A DNA stretch of 64,000 bases from Pseudomonas sp. TH43 (GCF_016650635.1 NZ_JAEKFI010000004.1:2425633-2489632), one strand, 5' to 3'; shown: positions 17,741-25,719, numbered from the stretch's first letter. The notes: generated from the letters alone by a model not told the origin. A program made the numbers and translations.

Positions 17741-18627
17741 CCATGCCCTTGATGATCAGCGCCTTGTTGTTGCTCGGTGCCGCACTGTTACTGCTTGCCG
17801 GCCTAGTGGAGCAGCGTCGCCGCGCGCGCCAGATCAACCGCCGACTGGAAGGTGACCTGCTTCGCGAAAATCGCTTCGGCAACTTGCTGCAAATACTCGG
17901 CGACAGCAAGGTCGGCCAGCACAGCGTCAAACTCGACAACGAAACCCAGTCGCTGCTCAACCGTCTTGGTTGGCGCAGTGCTCGTCAGCGTTCGTTGTTC
18001 GCGGCTTGCCAGATCGGTTCACCGCTGCTGTTGCTGGCGCTGACGGTGCTGCTGCAATCGGTGTTTTTCCCCACCGTGGAAAAGCACTGGATCGCACCGT
18101 TGTTCGCCCTCGGCGTCGGTTATCTGTTGCCCAAACGCCTGCTGGTGATTGCCGTGGCGCGCCGGCAAAAACAACTGGCCGGCGAGATCGGCACGTTCAT
18201 TCCGCTGCTGCGCATCCTCTTCGAATCCGGCATGGCGGTGGAGCAGGCGCTGCGCGTACTGAGTCAAGAAGGTCAGGCGTTGTTGCCGGTGCTGACCTAC
18301 GAGTTGCGCCTGATATTGAGCCGCGTCGACTCCGGCCTTGAGCTGGGCGAAGAACTCAACAAAGCCACGCAGTTGCTCAGCGTCGACGAGTTCACCGACA
18401 CCTGCGTGATTCTCCAGCAGTTGTTGTACCAGGGCGGCGGGGCGATGAAGTCGCTGCTGGCACTCAAGCAACTGCTCGATGACCGGCGCCTGACGCGCCT
18501 GCAGGAATACATCTCCAAGATGTCCGCAAAAATGTCCGTCGTGATGATGCTGTTTCTCTTCCCGGCGTTATTGATTGTCCTGGCCGGCCCGGGCTTCACC
18601 GCCCTGGCGAAGGCGCTGGGAGCCTAG
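17737..18627 (+). CDS. tadC: TadC inner-membrane platform protein
   Basis: A 296-residue T2SSF-domain membrane protein paralogous to TadB. Hydrophobic N-terminus (MTMPLMISALLLLGAALLLL), middle membrane pair around SPLLLLALTVLLQSVFFPTV, then the T2SSF domain with LLRILFESGMAVEQALRVLS and a C-terminal helix MLFLFPALLIVLAGPGFTAL. ATG 17737 overlaps the tadB stop (ATGA). Confidence 0.93.
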   Translation: MTMPLMISALLLLGAALLLLAGLVEQRRRARQINRRLEGDLLRENRFGNLLQILGDSKVGQHSVKLDNETQSLLNRLGWRSARQRSLFAACQIGSPLLLLALTVLLQSVFFPTVEKHWIAPLFALGVGYLLPKRLLVIAVARRQKQLAGEIGTFIPLLRILFESGMAVEQALRVLSQEGQALLPVLTYELRLILSRVDSGLELGEELNKATQLLSVDEFTDTCVILQQLLYQGGGAMKSLLALKQLLDDRRLTRLQEYISKMSAKMSVVMMLFLFPALLIVLAGPGFTALAKALGA

Positions 18628-18637
18628 AGGGATCGTG

Positions 18638-19327
18638 ATGAAAGCAATGATTGCAGGTGCCTGTTTTCTGCTGCTCGGCGGTTGTGCCAACACCGGGCAA
18701 ACGCCTTGGGATGCGCTGACGAATTCCGCCAGTTGTGGCAAGTTGAGCTCCGACCAACAACTGTCGCTGAACCTGGCCGATGACATGGCCAATGACGGCA
18801 AACTGCACGCCAGCCTCGCCAATCTGCAAAGCCTGCCGGATAACCTCGCCGATGTGCGGCTGCGCAAGGCCAAGGTTTATCGCTTGCTCGGTCGCAGTGA
18901 GGCCGAGCCGTTGTATCGCAGTTTGCTCGGCACGTGTCTGGCGGCGCAGGCTGAACACGGTCTGGGGCAGCTCGCCGCGGCCAAATCCGACTACGGTCAG
19001 GCGCAGGCGCATTTGCAACGCGCCGCGCGTCTGGCGCCCACTGACGAAAAAATCCGCAATGATCTTGGTGTGGTTTACCTCAATCAGTTGCGCATCGACG
19101 ACGCGCGCTTCGAATTTCTCACCGCTATGGAGCTCAAGCAGAGTGATCAATTGGCGGCGCTGAATCTGGTGACGTTGCTGTTGTATCAGGACGACTGGAG
19201 CCGTGCCGCTGAACTGGTCAGCCGCCTCGGTTTGAGTCCTGCGCAGTTCAGTGAGGCGCAGGGCCGCGCGGAAAAACTCAAACTGCCGAACCGCTCTGCT
19301 GTTGCGGTTACGGCGATGCTCAAATGA
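18638..19327 (+). CDS. tadD: TadD TPR lipoprotein
   Basis: A 229-residue lipoprotein with tetratricopeptide repeats, the TadD pilotin-like component that helps secretin assembly. Signal peptide MKAMIAGACFLLLGGC gives a lipobox LGGC. TPR-like repeats run through AEHGLGQLAAAKSDYGQAQ and RNDLGVVYLNQLRIDDARFE. The upstream in-frame extension overlaps tadC and is rejected; AGAGGG is the likely Shine-Dalgarno. The stop overlaps an ATG 12 bases before the next gene's start. Confidence 0.9.
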   Translation: MKAMIAGACFLLLGGCANTGQTPWDALTNSASCGKLSSDQQLSLNLADDMANDGKLHASLANLQSLPDNLADVRLRKAKVYRLLGRSEAEPLYRSLLGTCLAAQAEHGLGQLAAAKSDYGQAQAHLQRAARLAPTDEKIRNDLGVVYLNQLRIDDARFEFLTAMELKQSDQLAALNLVTLLLYQDDWSRAAELVSRLGLSPAQFSEAQGRAEKLKLPNRSAVAVTAMLK

Positions 19328-19335
19328 GGAGAGCG

Positions 19336-19614
19336 ATGATGAAAGCCATCCTTGTCTGTCTTGGACTGCTGGTCTTGCCGTTGACCAGTCATGCCATTGA
19401 TGCGGGCCCGGCTTCGGCTCAGCAGCAGGAAACCGAGGGCTGGTTGCAGTTGCAGGCGCGTAACAAGGTGGCCTCGCCGACGCTGCAGACGGTCACTCCG
19501 ACCGAGCGCGAGTTGGCCATGCAACGGTGGCTGAAAAGTTATCAGCATGAGATTCCGCAGTTTTTCGATCAGCAGCAGGGGGGGAAAGTTGACAGCGGTT
19601 CGGGGGGCGGCTGA
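19336..19614 (+). CDS. DUF3613 protein, last gene of the tad operon
   Basis: A 92-residue exported protein: signal peptide MMKAILVCLGLLVLPLTSHA, then a short domain with ETEGWLQLQARNKVASPTLQ and LAMQRWLKSYQHEIPQFFD, the pattern of DUF3613 seen at the 3' end of Pseudomonas tad operons. AGGAG sits 4 bases before ATG 19336, and an upstream ATG at 19324 overlaps tadD. Function unknown; a periplasmic accessory role in Flp pilus biogenesis is inferred from position. Confidence 0.78.
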   Translation: MMKAILVCLGLLVLPLTSHAIDAGPASAQQQETEGWLQLQARNKVASPTLQTVTPTERELAMQRWLKSYQHEIPQFFDQQQGGKVDSGSGGG

Positions 19615-19618
19615 TGCC

Positions 19619-20530
19619 TCTGTAGGAGCTGCCGAAGGCTGCGATCTTTTGATCTTTTGATCTTTTGATTTTGGTTCGACTGAGTACATATCCGTTGCTG
19701 CGGTAACGGCTGCTCAGGGTTCCGCCCTTACGGCGGGTCACTTTTTCCAGACGCCGAAAAAGTAACCAAAAAGGCTTGCTCCTACGTGCGGCCCGCTCGC
19801 TGGGGCTCGGGGTTCCTTCGCTGCGGGATTGATCCGGGGGCATCGCCTCCGGTTTGCTGCGCTGCACCTCCTCTCGATGTGTTCGACTTCGTCGAACGGC
19901 GCTGCGCGCCTCCCCCCGGATCAACCCCTCCACTCAGCCTTCCGACGTCGCTCATGGGTCAAGATCAAGAGCTGCAGCCGAGCTAACGCTCATCCTGTTG
20001 AGTGGTGAAGAGCACAGCGAGTTTGGCTTTGGCTTTGGCTTTGGCTTTGGTTTTGGTTTTGGTTTTGGCTTTGGCTTTGGTTTTGGCTTTCGCTCTTGCT
20101 CTTGCTCTTGCTCTTGCTCTTGCTCTTGCTCTTGCTCTTGCTCTTGCTCTTGCTCTTGCTCTTGCTCTTGCTCTTGCTCTTGCTCTTGCTCTTGTAGGAG
20201 CTGAGCTTGCTCGCGAAGACGGCCTGACAGCCAATCAATCCCCAACTGAATGCACCGTCCCAATGTAGGAGCTGCCGCAGGCTGCGATCTTTTGATCTTG
20301 TCTTTTTTGGGGGGGCGCTGAGTACATATCCGTTGCTGCGGTCACGGCTGCTCAGGGTTCCTTCGTTCCGACGTCGCCGGTGGATCAAGAGCAAGAGCAA
20401 GATCTTCACCCGAGCTTGCGCTCATAGTGTTGAGTGGTGAGAAGCAGATGCGATCCCTGTGGGAGCTGGCTTGCCAGCGATGGCGGCATGACAGCCGACC
20501 ATTCTCTAACTGAATGCACCTCTCCCAATG
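19619..20530. repeat. two diverged copies of one intergenic repeat element
   Basis: About 900 bases without a credible gene. Copy 1 runs from 19619 (half-REP GTAGGAGCTGCCGAAGGCTG) through GAGTACATATCCGTTGCTGC (about 19682), a long middle, GTTGAGTGGTGAAGAGCA (about 19998) and ends near 20270. Copy 2 starts at 20264 with the same half-REP and the same landmarks (GAGTACATATCCGTTGCTGC at about 20319; GTTGAGTGGTGAGAAGCA near 20433) and ends near 20530, but lacks some 270 bases of the middle and the satellite. Both end with a REP-like block and AACTGAATGCACC. Confidence 0.8.
20025..20193. repeat. two-part hexanucleotide satellite
   Basis: Eleven tandem copies of GGCTTT/GGTTTT (20025-20090), one C, then 17 perfect copies of GCTCTT (20092-20193), joined directly to a REP sequence at the right. 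Because the unit is six bases and contains no stop in any of six frames, the tract opens spurious reading frames on both strands (Ala-Leu, Ser-Cys, Leu-Leu, Lys-Ser, Arg-Ala, Glu-Gln repeats). No Shine-Dalgarno or conserved protein supports translation. Confidence 0.95.
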
Positions 20531-20640
20531 CAGGAGCCGTCGCCGGTTTCATTGTTTGCGTTTGTTTAAACGTGTTTCAAATCCACGGAACCTTCCCACA
20601 AGGTTTTCAGGTTGTCCGTCGGTGCGCTCTCTAGGCTTGG

Positions 20641-20885
20641 GTTGTCGCTGAATACTCAGCGACCAGGTGTGGAAACCTGAAATTTAAGTAGATGCATAGC
20701 ACCACCACCGTAATCGTTGTCGGCGACTTCTTTCGTGTGCGAACTGTGTCGCGGCGGCTGTGCGTGGGCAGACTTCGGTCTGGCCGGTTGCCTACTTATC
20801 GGTATTTCCACCCTGCGTATAGCTGCCACCTTTTGTCGTGTGGAAACGACAAGAGCTGGCTCCCACAGCCAAGTAGGAGTTTTTT
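20641..20885 (+). promoter_or_regulatory. structured 5' leader of the DUF6124 gene (C4-antisense-like riboregulator candidate)
   Basis: Visible stems: GTCGCTGA-ATAC-TCAGCGAC (20644-20663); CAGGT-GTGGAA-ACCTG (20664-20679); CAGAC-TTCG-GTCTG (20769-20782); CCGGT/ATCGG (20784-20802) presenting CCTACTT in its loop; GTCGT-GTGGAA-ACGAC (20835-20850); TGGCT/AGCCA (20857-20871). GGCTGTG (20756-20762) and CCTACTT (20791-20797) are exact complements of the adjacent CACAGCC and AAGTAGG (20864-20877), the latter overlapping the AGGAG Shine-Dalgarno (20875-20879). This a'/b' against a-b layout is that of phage C4 RNAs. Whether it is a C4 family member, acts in cis or is processed is inference. Confidence 0.6.
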
Positions 20886-21248
20886 ATGGACAAGCTAATT
20901 CGCGACCCTCCCCCCGAATCCAGCTCCCCGCTCGAGGACGCCATCCGCATCGACGATCAAGTCAAAAACCGCGAAGCGATCAAGCGCGGCCTCGACTTCT
21001 ATCTTTGCCCGCCACCTTCAAAACCCTACCAGCCCAGCACGATGTTTCTCGTGCAGCCAAACATCGACACCGAAACGTTGCTCGCCCACGCCTGTGAATC
21101 CCTGGCCTCGGCCAATGTAATGGCGAGCGATTTTGCAGACCAGCTCAGTCGCTCGCAGCGCAACACCGCGCTGGCGATCCAGCAGATTGTGATGCTGGCT
21201 GAACTTGCAGTGAGCCGGGCACTGGGCCGTATTGATCCGCAAACCTGA
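20886..21248 (+). CDS. DUF6124 family protein
   Basis: A 120-residue soluble protein beginning MDKLIRDPPPESSSPLEDAI, with FLVQPNIDTETLLAHACESL and ASDFADQLSRSQRNTALAIQ; the Asp-Pro-Pro N-terminus and the helical C-terminal half match the small DUF6124/DUF3077-type proteins that occur in several copies per Pseudomonas genome. Function unknown. AGGAG with a T6 spacer precedes ATG 20886 and is predicted to be covered by the upstream leader. It stands alone between an intergenic repeat region and an autotransporter gene. Confidence 0.75.
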   Translation: MDKLIRDPPPESSSPLEDAIRIDDQVKNREAIKRGLDFYLCPPPSKPYQPSTMFLVQPNIDTETLLAHACESLASANVMASDFADQLSRSQRNTALAIQQIVMLAELAVSRALGRIDPQT

Positions 21249-21295
21249 GCTTGTGTCGATTGCTTTGTGCATTGATGCCGCTGGTCAAATTGACG

Positions 21296-21332
21296 CCATC
21301 ATTTTGACATTTTGATGGTGTCGAAATGATGG
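21296..21332. promoter_or_regulatory. 14-bp-arm inverted repeat between DUF6124 and autotransporter genes
   Basis: CCATCATTTTGACA (21296-21309) and TGTCGAAATGATGG (21319-21332) pair at all 14 positions in RNA (one U-G), with a 9-base spacer. No U-tract follows, so this is either an operator for the autotransporter gene or a weak 3' end stem for the DUF6124 transcript. Confidence 0.5.
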
Positions 21333-21443
21333 CTATTGTACATTCCCCGCACTCCAACCAGGCCTTCTGGTGGGGTCGGTAGGGATGCCTGAGTAAATGT
21401 GAACCCTGCTGAAACTTTTCAAGTTTTCGGAAGGGAATCTCGT

Positions 21444-23822
21444 TTGAATACCTCATGTTTGCGCCACTCGTTGTTGGCGCTGTCCATCGCTGCTGCCACG
21501 CTGCACGCCTCGATCGCTGTGGGCGCCGACCTGAATTACGATCTCAGCGGCGGGCCGCTGAACAGTAACCTGCAGACCTGGGGGCTGGTCGATTTGAACG
21601 GCAACGGCACCATCGCTGCCGGGGCGCCGTCGACCTTTACTTACGCGGCTCAGTTCGCGGGGCTGACCGCTGACCAGTTACGCAACAACGGTAATATCCG
21701 CATCGATGGCGCCAATCACGGTGTCGGTATCAGCCTCGGCTCTTCTGGCGCAGTGCCGAGCAAAATCACCAATAGTCTGATCAACGACGGTTCGATCTCG
21801 GTTCACGGCTTGACCGGTTCGGGTGACTCCACCGGCATTGGCGACATTGGCAGTACGATCGGTGGCACTCTTTCCAACACCGGCAGTATCGATGTCAGTG
21901 GCGAGCGCGCCAGCGGCGTCATGCTGGTGCATACCACGTTGGGCGGGTTCAGCAATGAGGGCACTATCAGTGCCAGCGGGGCAGAGGCGCTTGGGGTGTT
22001 TCTCGACGGTGCCACGCTTAAAAATCCGCTTAACAACAGTGGTGTGATTCGCGCCAGCGGTAGCAATGCCGAGGCGCTGACGCTGGAAGGGGTGAAATTC
22101 ACCTCCAGCAGTTTGCTGGCCAACAGCGGCACGATTTCCGGTGAGTCCATCGGCATTCACATCAGTGACCAGACAGCAGGCAACAACCTGTTCAGAATTT
22201 ATCAGCTGAGCGGCTCGATCGAGGGCGGTTCGGCGGCGATCCAGGTTGATGATGGGCAAACGTATTTCGACTTCTTCGGCGGTACGGTCAAGGGTGATCT
22301 GCTCGGGCTGGCCGGCGTGCGGGTCGACGGCGACGCAACGTTCGATGGTTCGACGATCAAGTCAGGTTACGTCACCATCGAAGAAGGCACGCTGACCCTG
22401 GTACGACCGCACACCACGATCATCGGCGACTTCGACATGGAAGAAGCCAATTCGGTGCTGGAGCTGTACCTGGGCAATGACACCAATCCGGCGCTGCCGG
22501 TTTTGAAAGTCACCGGGACTACCGAGATCGCGCCAGGCGGGCAGTTGCGTTTGCTGGCTCGCTCCAGCGACTTCCGCGTCACTCCCGGTGGCACGCGTTA
22601 CACCTTGATCAGCTCGGGCAATCTGGTCGGTGGCAGCAACCTGACGGTCAGTTCCAGCTCGGCGCTGCTGGACGTGAAAAGCTTCGGTGTCGAAGGCAAT
22701 GACATCACCAGCGTGGTGACCACCAAGTCGGATGAAACCCTGGCGGTCAACACGCTGGCCGCGGGCGGCAGTCGTAACGCGGCAACCGCGGTGGGGCGTC
22801 TTGCCAGTGTGATGTCACGTATCGATGAGCAGGACCCGGTGTTTCAGGCGTTCGCCAATGCCAGCACCGATGCCGAGCTGGCGCGGTTGTCCGAGGCACT
22901 CAGCCCGGACGTCAGCCGTGGGGTGCTTCACGCCACCACCAACAGCCAGACGCTGGTTTCGGGGGTGATCAATGATCGCTCCAGTCGTGCCCGCGCAGCC
23001 GCCGGCTCGAGCGAAAAGGGCGTCTGGCTGCAAGCCTTGAGCAGCGATGCCAACCAGGACGCGCGCCGTGGCGTTGCCGGTTACGACGCCGACAGCCACG
23101 GCATCGCGGTGGGTGCCGACGGCCAGTTGAACGCCGACACGACGTTGGGTCTGGCGTACAGCTACCTCGACAGCGATGTGAAATCCGACCTTGGCAGCAA
23201 AACCAAAGTGACCGGGCACGCGCTGACCGTGTACAGCAATTGGGTGCACGACAACTGGTTTGTCGATTCGTCGTTGATGGTCGGCTGGAACGATAACGAG
23301 TCCAAACGCTATATCGCCGGTACTCGCGCCAAGGGTGACTACGACAGTGACGTGTTCGGTGTGAGTGCATTGGCCGGTTACAGCCTGCGCCTGATGCCTG
23401 ATGTCGTGTTGGAGCCGCAAGTCGGCGCACGTTACGCCAACGTGGGCATGGACGCGTATCACGAGAAGGGCAGTTCGGCCTCGTTGAATGTCGGCAGCCA
23501 GCGTTACGAAGTGGGTGAAATGGGCGTGGGCGCGCGTCTGGCCGCCGCGTTCGCGATCGGCACCGGCAGTCTTGAACCTGAGGCGAAGGTCATGGCGTGG
23601 CATGACTTCATCGGCGACAAGGTCGGCACCACATCATCGTTTGTGTTGGGTGGTGATTCGTTCACCAGCCGTGGCACCACACCGGTACGTGACAGTTATG
23701 AACTGGGGCTGGGTGCCAACTACCGGATGGGCGCCTGGAGTGTCGGCGGTTCGTACAATTACGTGACCGCCAGCGGTTTCGACTCCGACGGCTTCACCGC
23801 GAAAGTGCGCTACGCATTCTGA
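21444..23822 (+). CDS. autotransporter (type Va) with beta-barrel domain
   Basis: A 792-residue protein. Signal peptide about residues 1-28 (NTSCLRHSLLALSIAAATLH ... AVGA), a passenger of beta-helix type with repeated Asn-Gly-Ser stretches (LINDGSISVHGLTGSGDSTG, LSNTGSIDVSGERASGVMLV), and a C-terminal autotransporter barrel (about residues 520-792) starting GVWLQALSSDANQDARRGVA and ending FTAKVRYAF with the terminal Phe recognised by the BAM machinery. No catalytic triad is evident, so adhesin-like. TTG 21444 is chosen because AAGGGA lies about 7 bases upstream and the signal peptide starts there; a GTG at 21399 has no Shine-Dalgarno. Confidence 0.88.
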   Translation: MNTSCLRHSLLALSIAAATLHASIAVGADLNYDLSGGPLNSNLQTWGLVDLNGNGTIAAGAPSTFTYAAQFAGLTADQLRNNGNIRIDGANHGVGISLGSSGAVPSKITNSLINDGSISVHGLTGSGDSTGIGDIGSTIGGTLSNTGSIDVSGERASGVMLVHTTLGGFSNEGTISASGAEALGVFLDGATLKNPLNNSGVIRASGSNAEALTLEGVKFTSSSLLANSGTISGESIGIHISDQTAGNNLFRIYQLSGSIEGGSAAIQVDDGQTYFDFFGGTVKGDLLGLAGVRVDGDATFDGSTIKSGYVTIEEGTLTLVRPHTTIIGDFDMEEANSVLELYLGNDTNPALPVLKVTGTTEIAPGGQLRLLARSSDFRVTPGGTRYTLISSGNLVGGSNLTVSSSSALLDVKSFGVEGNDITSVVTTKSDETLAVNTLAAGGSRNAATAVGRLASVMSRIDEQDPVFQAFANASTDAELARLSEALSPDVSRGVLHATTNSQTLVSGVINDRSSRARAAAGSSEKGVWLQALSSDANQDARRGVAGYDADSHGIAVGADGQLNADTTLGLAYSYLDSDVKSDLGSKTKVTGHALTVYSNWVHDNWFVDSSLMVGWNDNESKRYIAGTRAKGDYDSDVFGVSALAGYSLRLMPDVVLEPQVGARYANVGMDAYHEKGSSASLNVGSQRYEVGEMGVGARLAAAFAIGTGSLEPEAKVMAWHDFIGDKVGTTSSFVLGGDSFTSRGTTPVRDSYELGLGANYRMGAWSVGGSYNYVTASGFDSDGFTAKVRYAF

Positions 23823-23825
23823 CTC

Positions 23826-23911
23826 CTGCAGGCGCCGGCAAAGGCTGCGATCTTTTTATGTTGATCGTAAAAACAAGATCAACAGATCGCAGCCTGCGGC
23901 AGCTCCTACAG
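23826..23911. repeat. REP doublet between convergent genes
   Basis: CTGCAGGCGCCGGCAAAGGC and inverted GCCTGCGGCAGCTCCTACAG flank an AT-rich centre. It fills the gap between the autotransporter stop and the TpsB-type gene stop and may act as a bidirectional 3' stem. Confidence 0.85.
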
Positions 23912-23915
23912 TTGA

Positions 23916-25586
23916 TTACAGTTGGTAGCTGAAGCTGATGCTGTAACGCGGTCGGCGGTTGAAGGTGTCCAGTGCTTCGTCGGACATTGCCTTCGCCGCC
24001 TCCAGCGCAATGTTGTAGTACTTGGCATCGCCGAATCGTAAACCGATCGCCGCCGACGACAGACTGTTGGCTTGCACCGGCAGTTGATTGAACCAGCTGC
24101 GCGAGCGATCGAGCACCACATACGGTTGCAGAATCCGCACCCAATTGCCGTCGCGGTTGAAGCTGTAGTTGACCTCGTACGCCACCCCCCAGCCTTTGTC
24201 GCCGGACGCCTGATCGTCGGGATAACCACGGCCGAAATTCTGCCCGCCGAACACCGCGCGTTCGCTGTCGGGCAAGGTGTCGTCGCTCCAGTACAGCGCC
24301 GCCGAAAGCACGCCTTGCCAATTGTCGAAGAACTTGTCGCTCTGCACTCCGGAAAGGCGCACGCGGAAGAAGTTCAGGTCGATGGCGCTGTTGTTGGTCT
24401 TCGCGCCCATGCTGTCGAGGCCTTGATAGACACCGCCGCTGAGGATTCGCAGCTGCCGCGCATCAGCCTTGCGCCAGTCACTTTCGAAGGCGAGGGCGCG
24501 GATGTCGGTGCGTTCTTCGACGCTCAGCGGGTAGCCGACAACGTTGTAGCGGGTTTTGTCGTTGACCGCATATAACCGCGAACCGGCGGTCAACAACTCG
24601 TTGGAGGCGGCGATCAGCGGGAAAGTGAAACCGACCGAGTAACGATCATTCTCGCGATGCGGTTTGAGTTCCAGGCCGTTGTCGAGCTGTACGTTGGTGC
24701 CCGGATCGGCGCGGTAGCGTGAGGCAGACAGGGCGAGTTGCGCGCCTTCGGCGTTGAGGAACTGGTTGTAGTCCACACGGTAGTAATGCTCTTTGTCGTC
24801 ACCCGGTGGGAAGAGGCCGCTGAGGGACAATTGCTCGCCCATCGAAGTCTGCGAATTGCTACTGACTCCGAGCAGAGCCTGCGTACCGTTGCGGTTGTCT
24901 TCAGTGGTGCTCAGCGAGCTGGTGAACGGCTTGCGGCTGGCTTCGGCCACCAGCGTGGTCGCGCCGTCGGTAGTGCCCGGTGGCGGCACCTGCGCCTGAA
25001 TGGTCACGCCGGGAATGCGCGTCATCAGCGTGGTGTAACGCTCGAAGGTCTTGCGCGTCAGCGGCCGTTCGGCCTGAATTTTCGCGGCCAGTTTGTCGAT
25101 CAGGTCTTTGACCCGGCCGACGTCGCCCTGCATCTGGATATCGCGGACATAGCCTTCCACCAGCACCACGCGTGCTACACCGTCATCAAAACTCTGTTGC
25201 GGCAGGAACGCGTAGGACAGCAGGTAACCGTCCTGCTGATAGCGACGAGTGATGTTGCGCGTGGCTTCGATCAGGTCGGCGAGGCTGGTTTGCCGGCCGA
25301 TAAGGCCTTTGTAATTCTCGGCGAGTTCGGTCAGCGGATAGAGGGTGCCGCCTTCGATCTGCACGGTTTTCAGGTTGACCTTGGTGCTCATCATCAATGG
25401 CTGCGCGGCGGTCGCACCGGCATCCGGCACTTGCACCGGCGCGGCGCTCGGGCGATAGGCATCGGCCGGCAAGTTGGGCACGGGCAGGTTGCGAATGGTT
25501 TCGTTGCTATTGAGAAAGCTGGGCAGGGTGTCGGCGAGGGCAGCGGAACTGAGACTGAGGAACAACAGGGACGCCATAACGCGCAT
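23916..25586 (-). CDS. ShlB/FhaC/HecB-type two-partner secretion transporter (TpsB)
   Basis: A 556-residue outer-membrane protein of the Omp85/TpsB family. Signal peptide MRVMASLLFLSLSSAALA, periplasmic POTRA domains (LKTVQIEGGTLYPLTELAEN; DDGVARVVLVEGYVRDIQMQ) and a C-terminal 16-strand barrel ending RPRYSISFSYQL. The barrel motif region contains FGGQNFGRGYPDDQASGDKG, the conserved VRGY/F-type motif as GRGY. GGAG precedes ATG 25586 by 6 bases, so longer upstream starts are rejected. No TpsA substrate with an N-terminal TPS domain lies within the window; the neighbour upstream is a collagen-like lipoprotein. Confidence 0.88.
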   Translation of the reverse strand: MRVMASLLFLSLSSAALADTLPSFLNSNETIRNLPVPNLPADAYRPSAAPVQVPDAGATAAQPLMMSTKVNLKTVQIEGGTLYPLTELAENYKGLIGRQTSLADLIEATRNITRRYQQDGYLLSYAFLPQQSFDDGVARVVLVEGYVRDIQMQGDVGRVKDLIDKLAAKIQAERPLTRKTFERYTTLMTRIPGVTIQAQVPPPGTTDGATTLVAEASRKPFTSSLSTTEDNRNGTQALLGVSSNSQTSMGEQLSLSGLFPPGDDKEHYYRVDYNQFLNAEGAQLALSASRYRADPGTNVQLDNGLELKPHRENDRYSVGFTFPLIAASNELLTAGSRLYAVNDKTRYNVVGYPLSVEERTDIRALAFESDWRKADARQLRILSGGVYQGLDSMGAKTNNSAIDLNFFRVRLSGVQSDKFFDNWQGVLSAALYWSDDTLPDSERAVFGGQNFGRGYPDDQASGDKGWGVAYEVNYSFNRDGNWVRILQPYVVLDRSRSWFNQLPVQANSLSSAAIGLRFGDAKYYNIALEAAKAMSDEALDTFNRRPRYSISFSYQL

Positions 25587-25633
25587 AGGACACTCCATGG
25601 TCAGATCGCAGCTCAAGGCTGTTTTTTCCTAAG

Positions 25634-25665
25634 AAAAAAGCGGAAGACTCGTGGGAATCTTCCGC
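25634..25665 (-). terminator. rho-independent terminator of the collagen-like lipoprotein gene
   Basis: On the minus strand GCGGAAGA-N10-TCTTCCGC is followed directly by TTTTTT. It lies 55 bases after the stop of the collagen-like gene and about 50 bases before the start of the TpsB gene, so the two are probably separate or only partly read-through transcripts. Confidence 0.85.
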
Positions 25666-25719
25666 CCTCAACCAAGCGTAGGCGCTGTAGGTGAGGCCGT
25701 CGAATCGGCCAGGTGCAAT

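Noticed and set aside
20002..20409. Reading frames of 80-140 codons on both strands with Leu-Ala, Ser-Cys, Glu-Gln, Arg-Ala or Lys-Ser repeats
   Set aside because: All arise from the six-base satellite, which contains no stop in any frame; no Shine-Dalgarno, no conserved flanking protein.
20457..20885. Prophage remnant suggested by the C4-like leader
   Set aside because: No phage structural, integrase or repressor gene, and no attachment-site repeat in the flanks.
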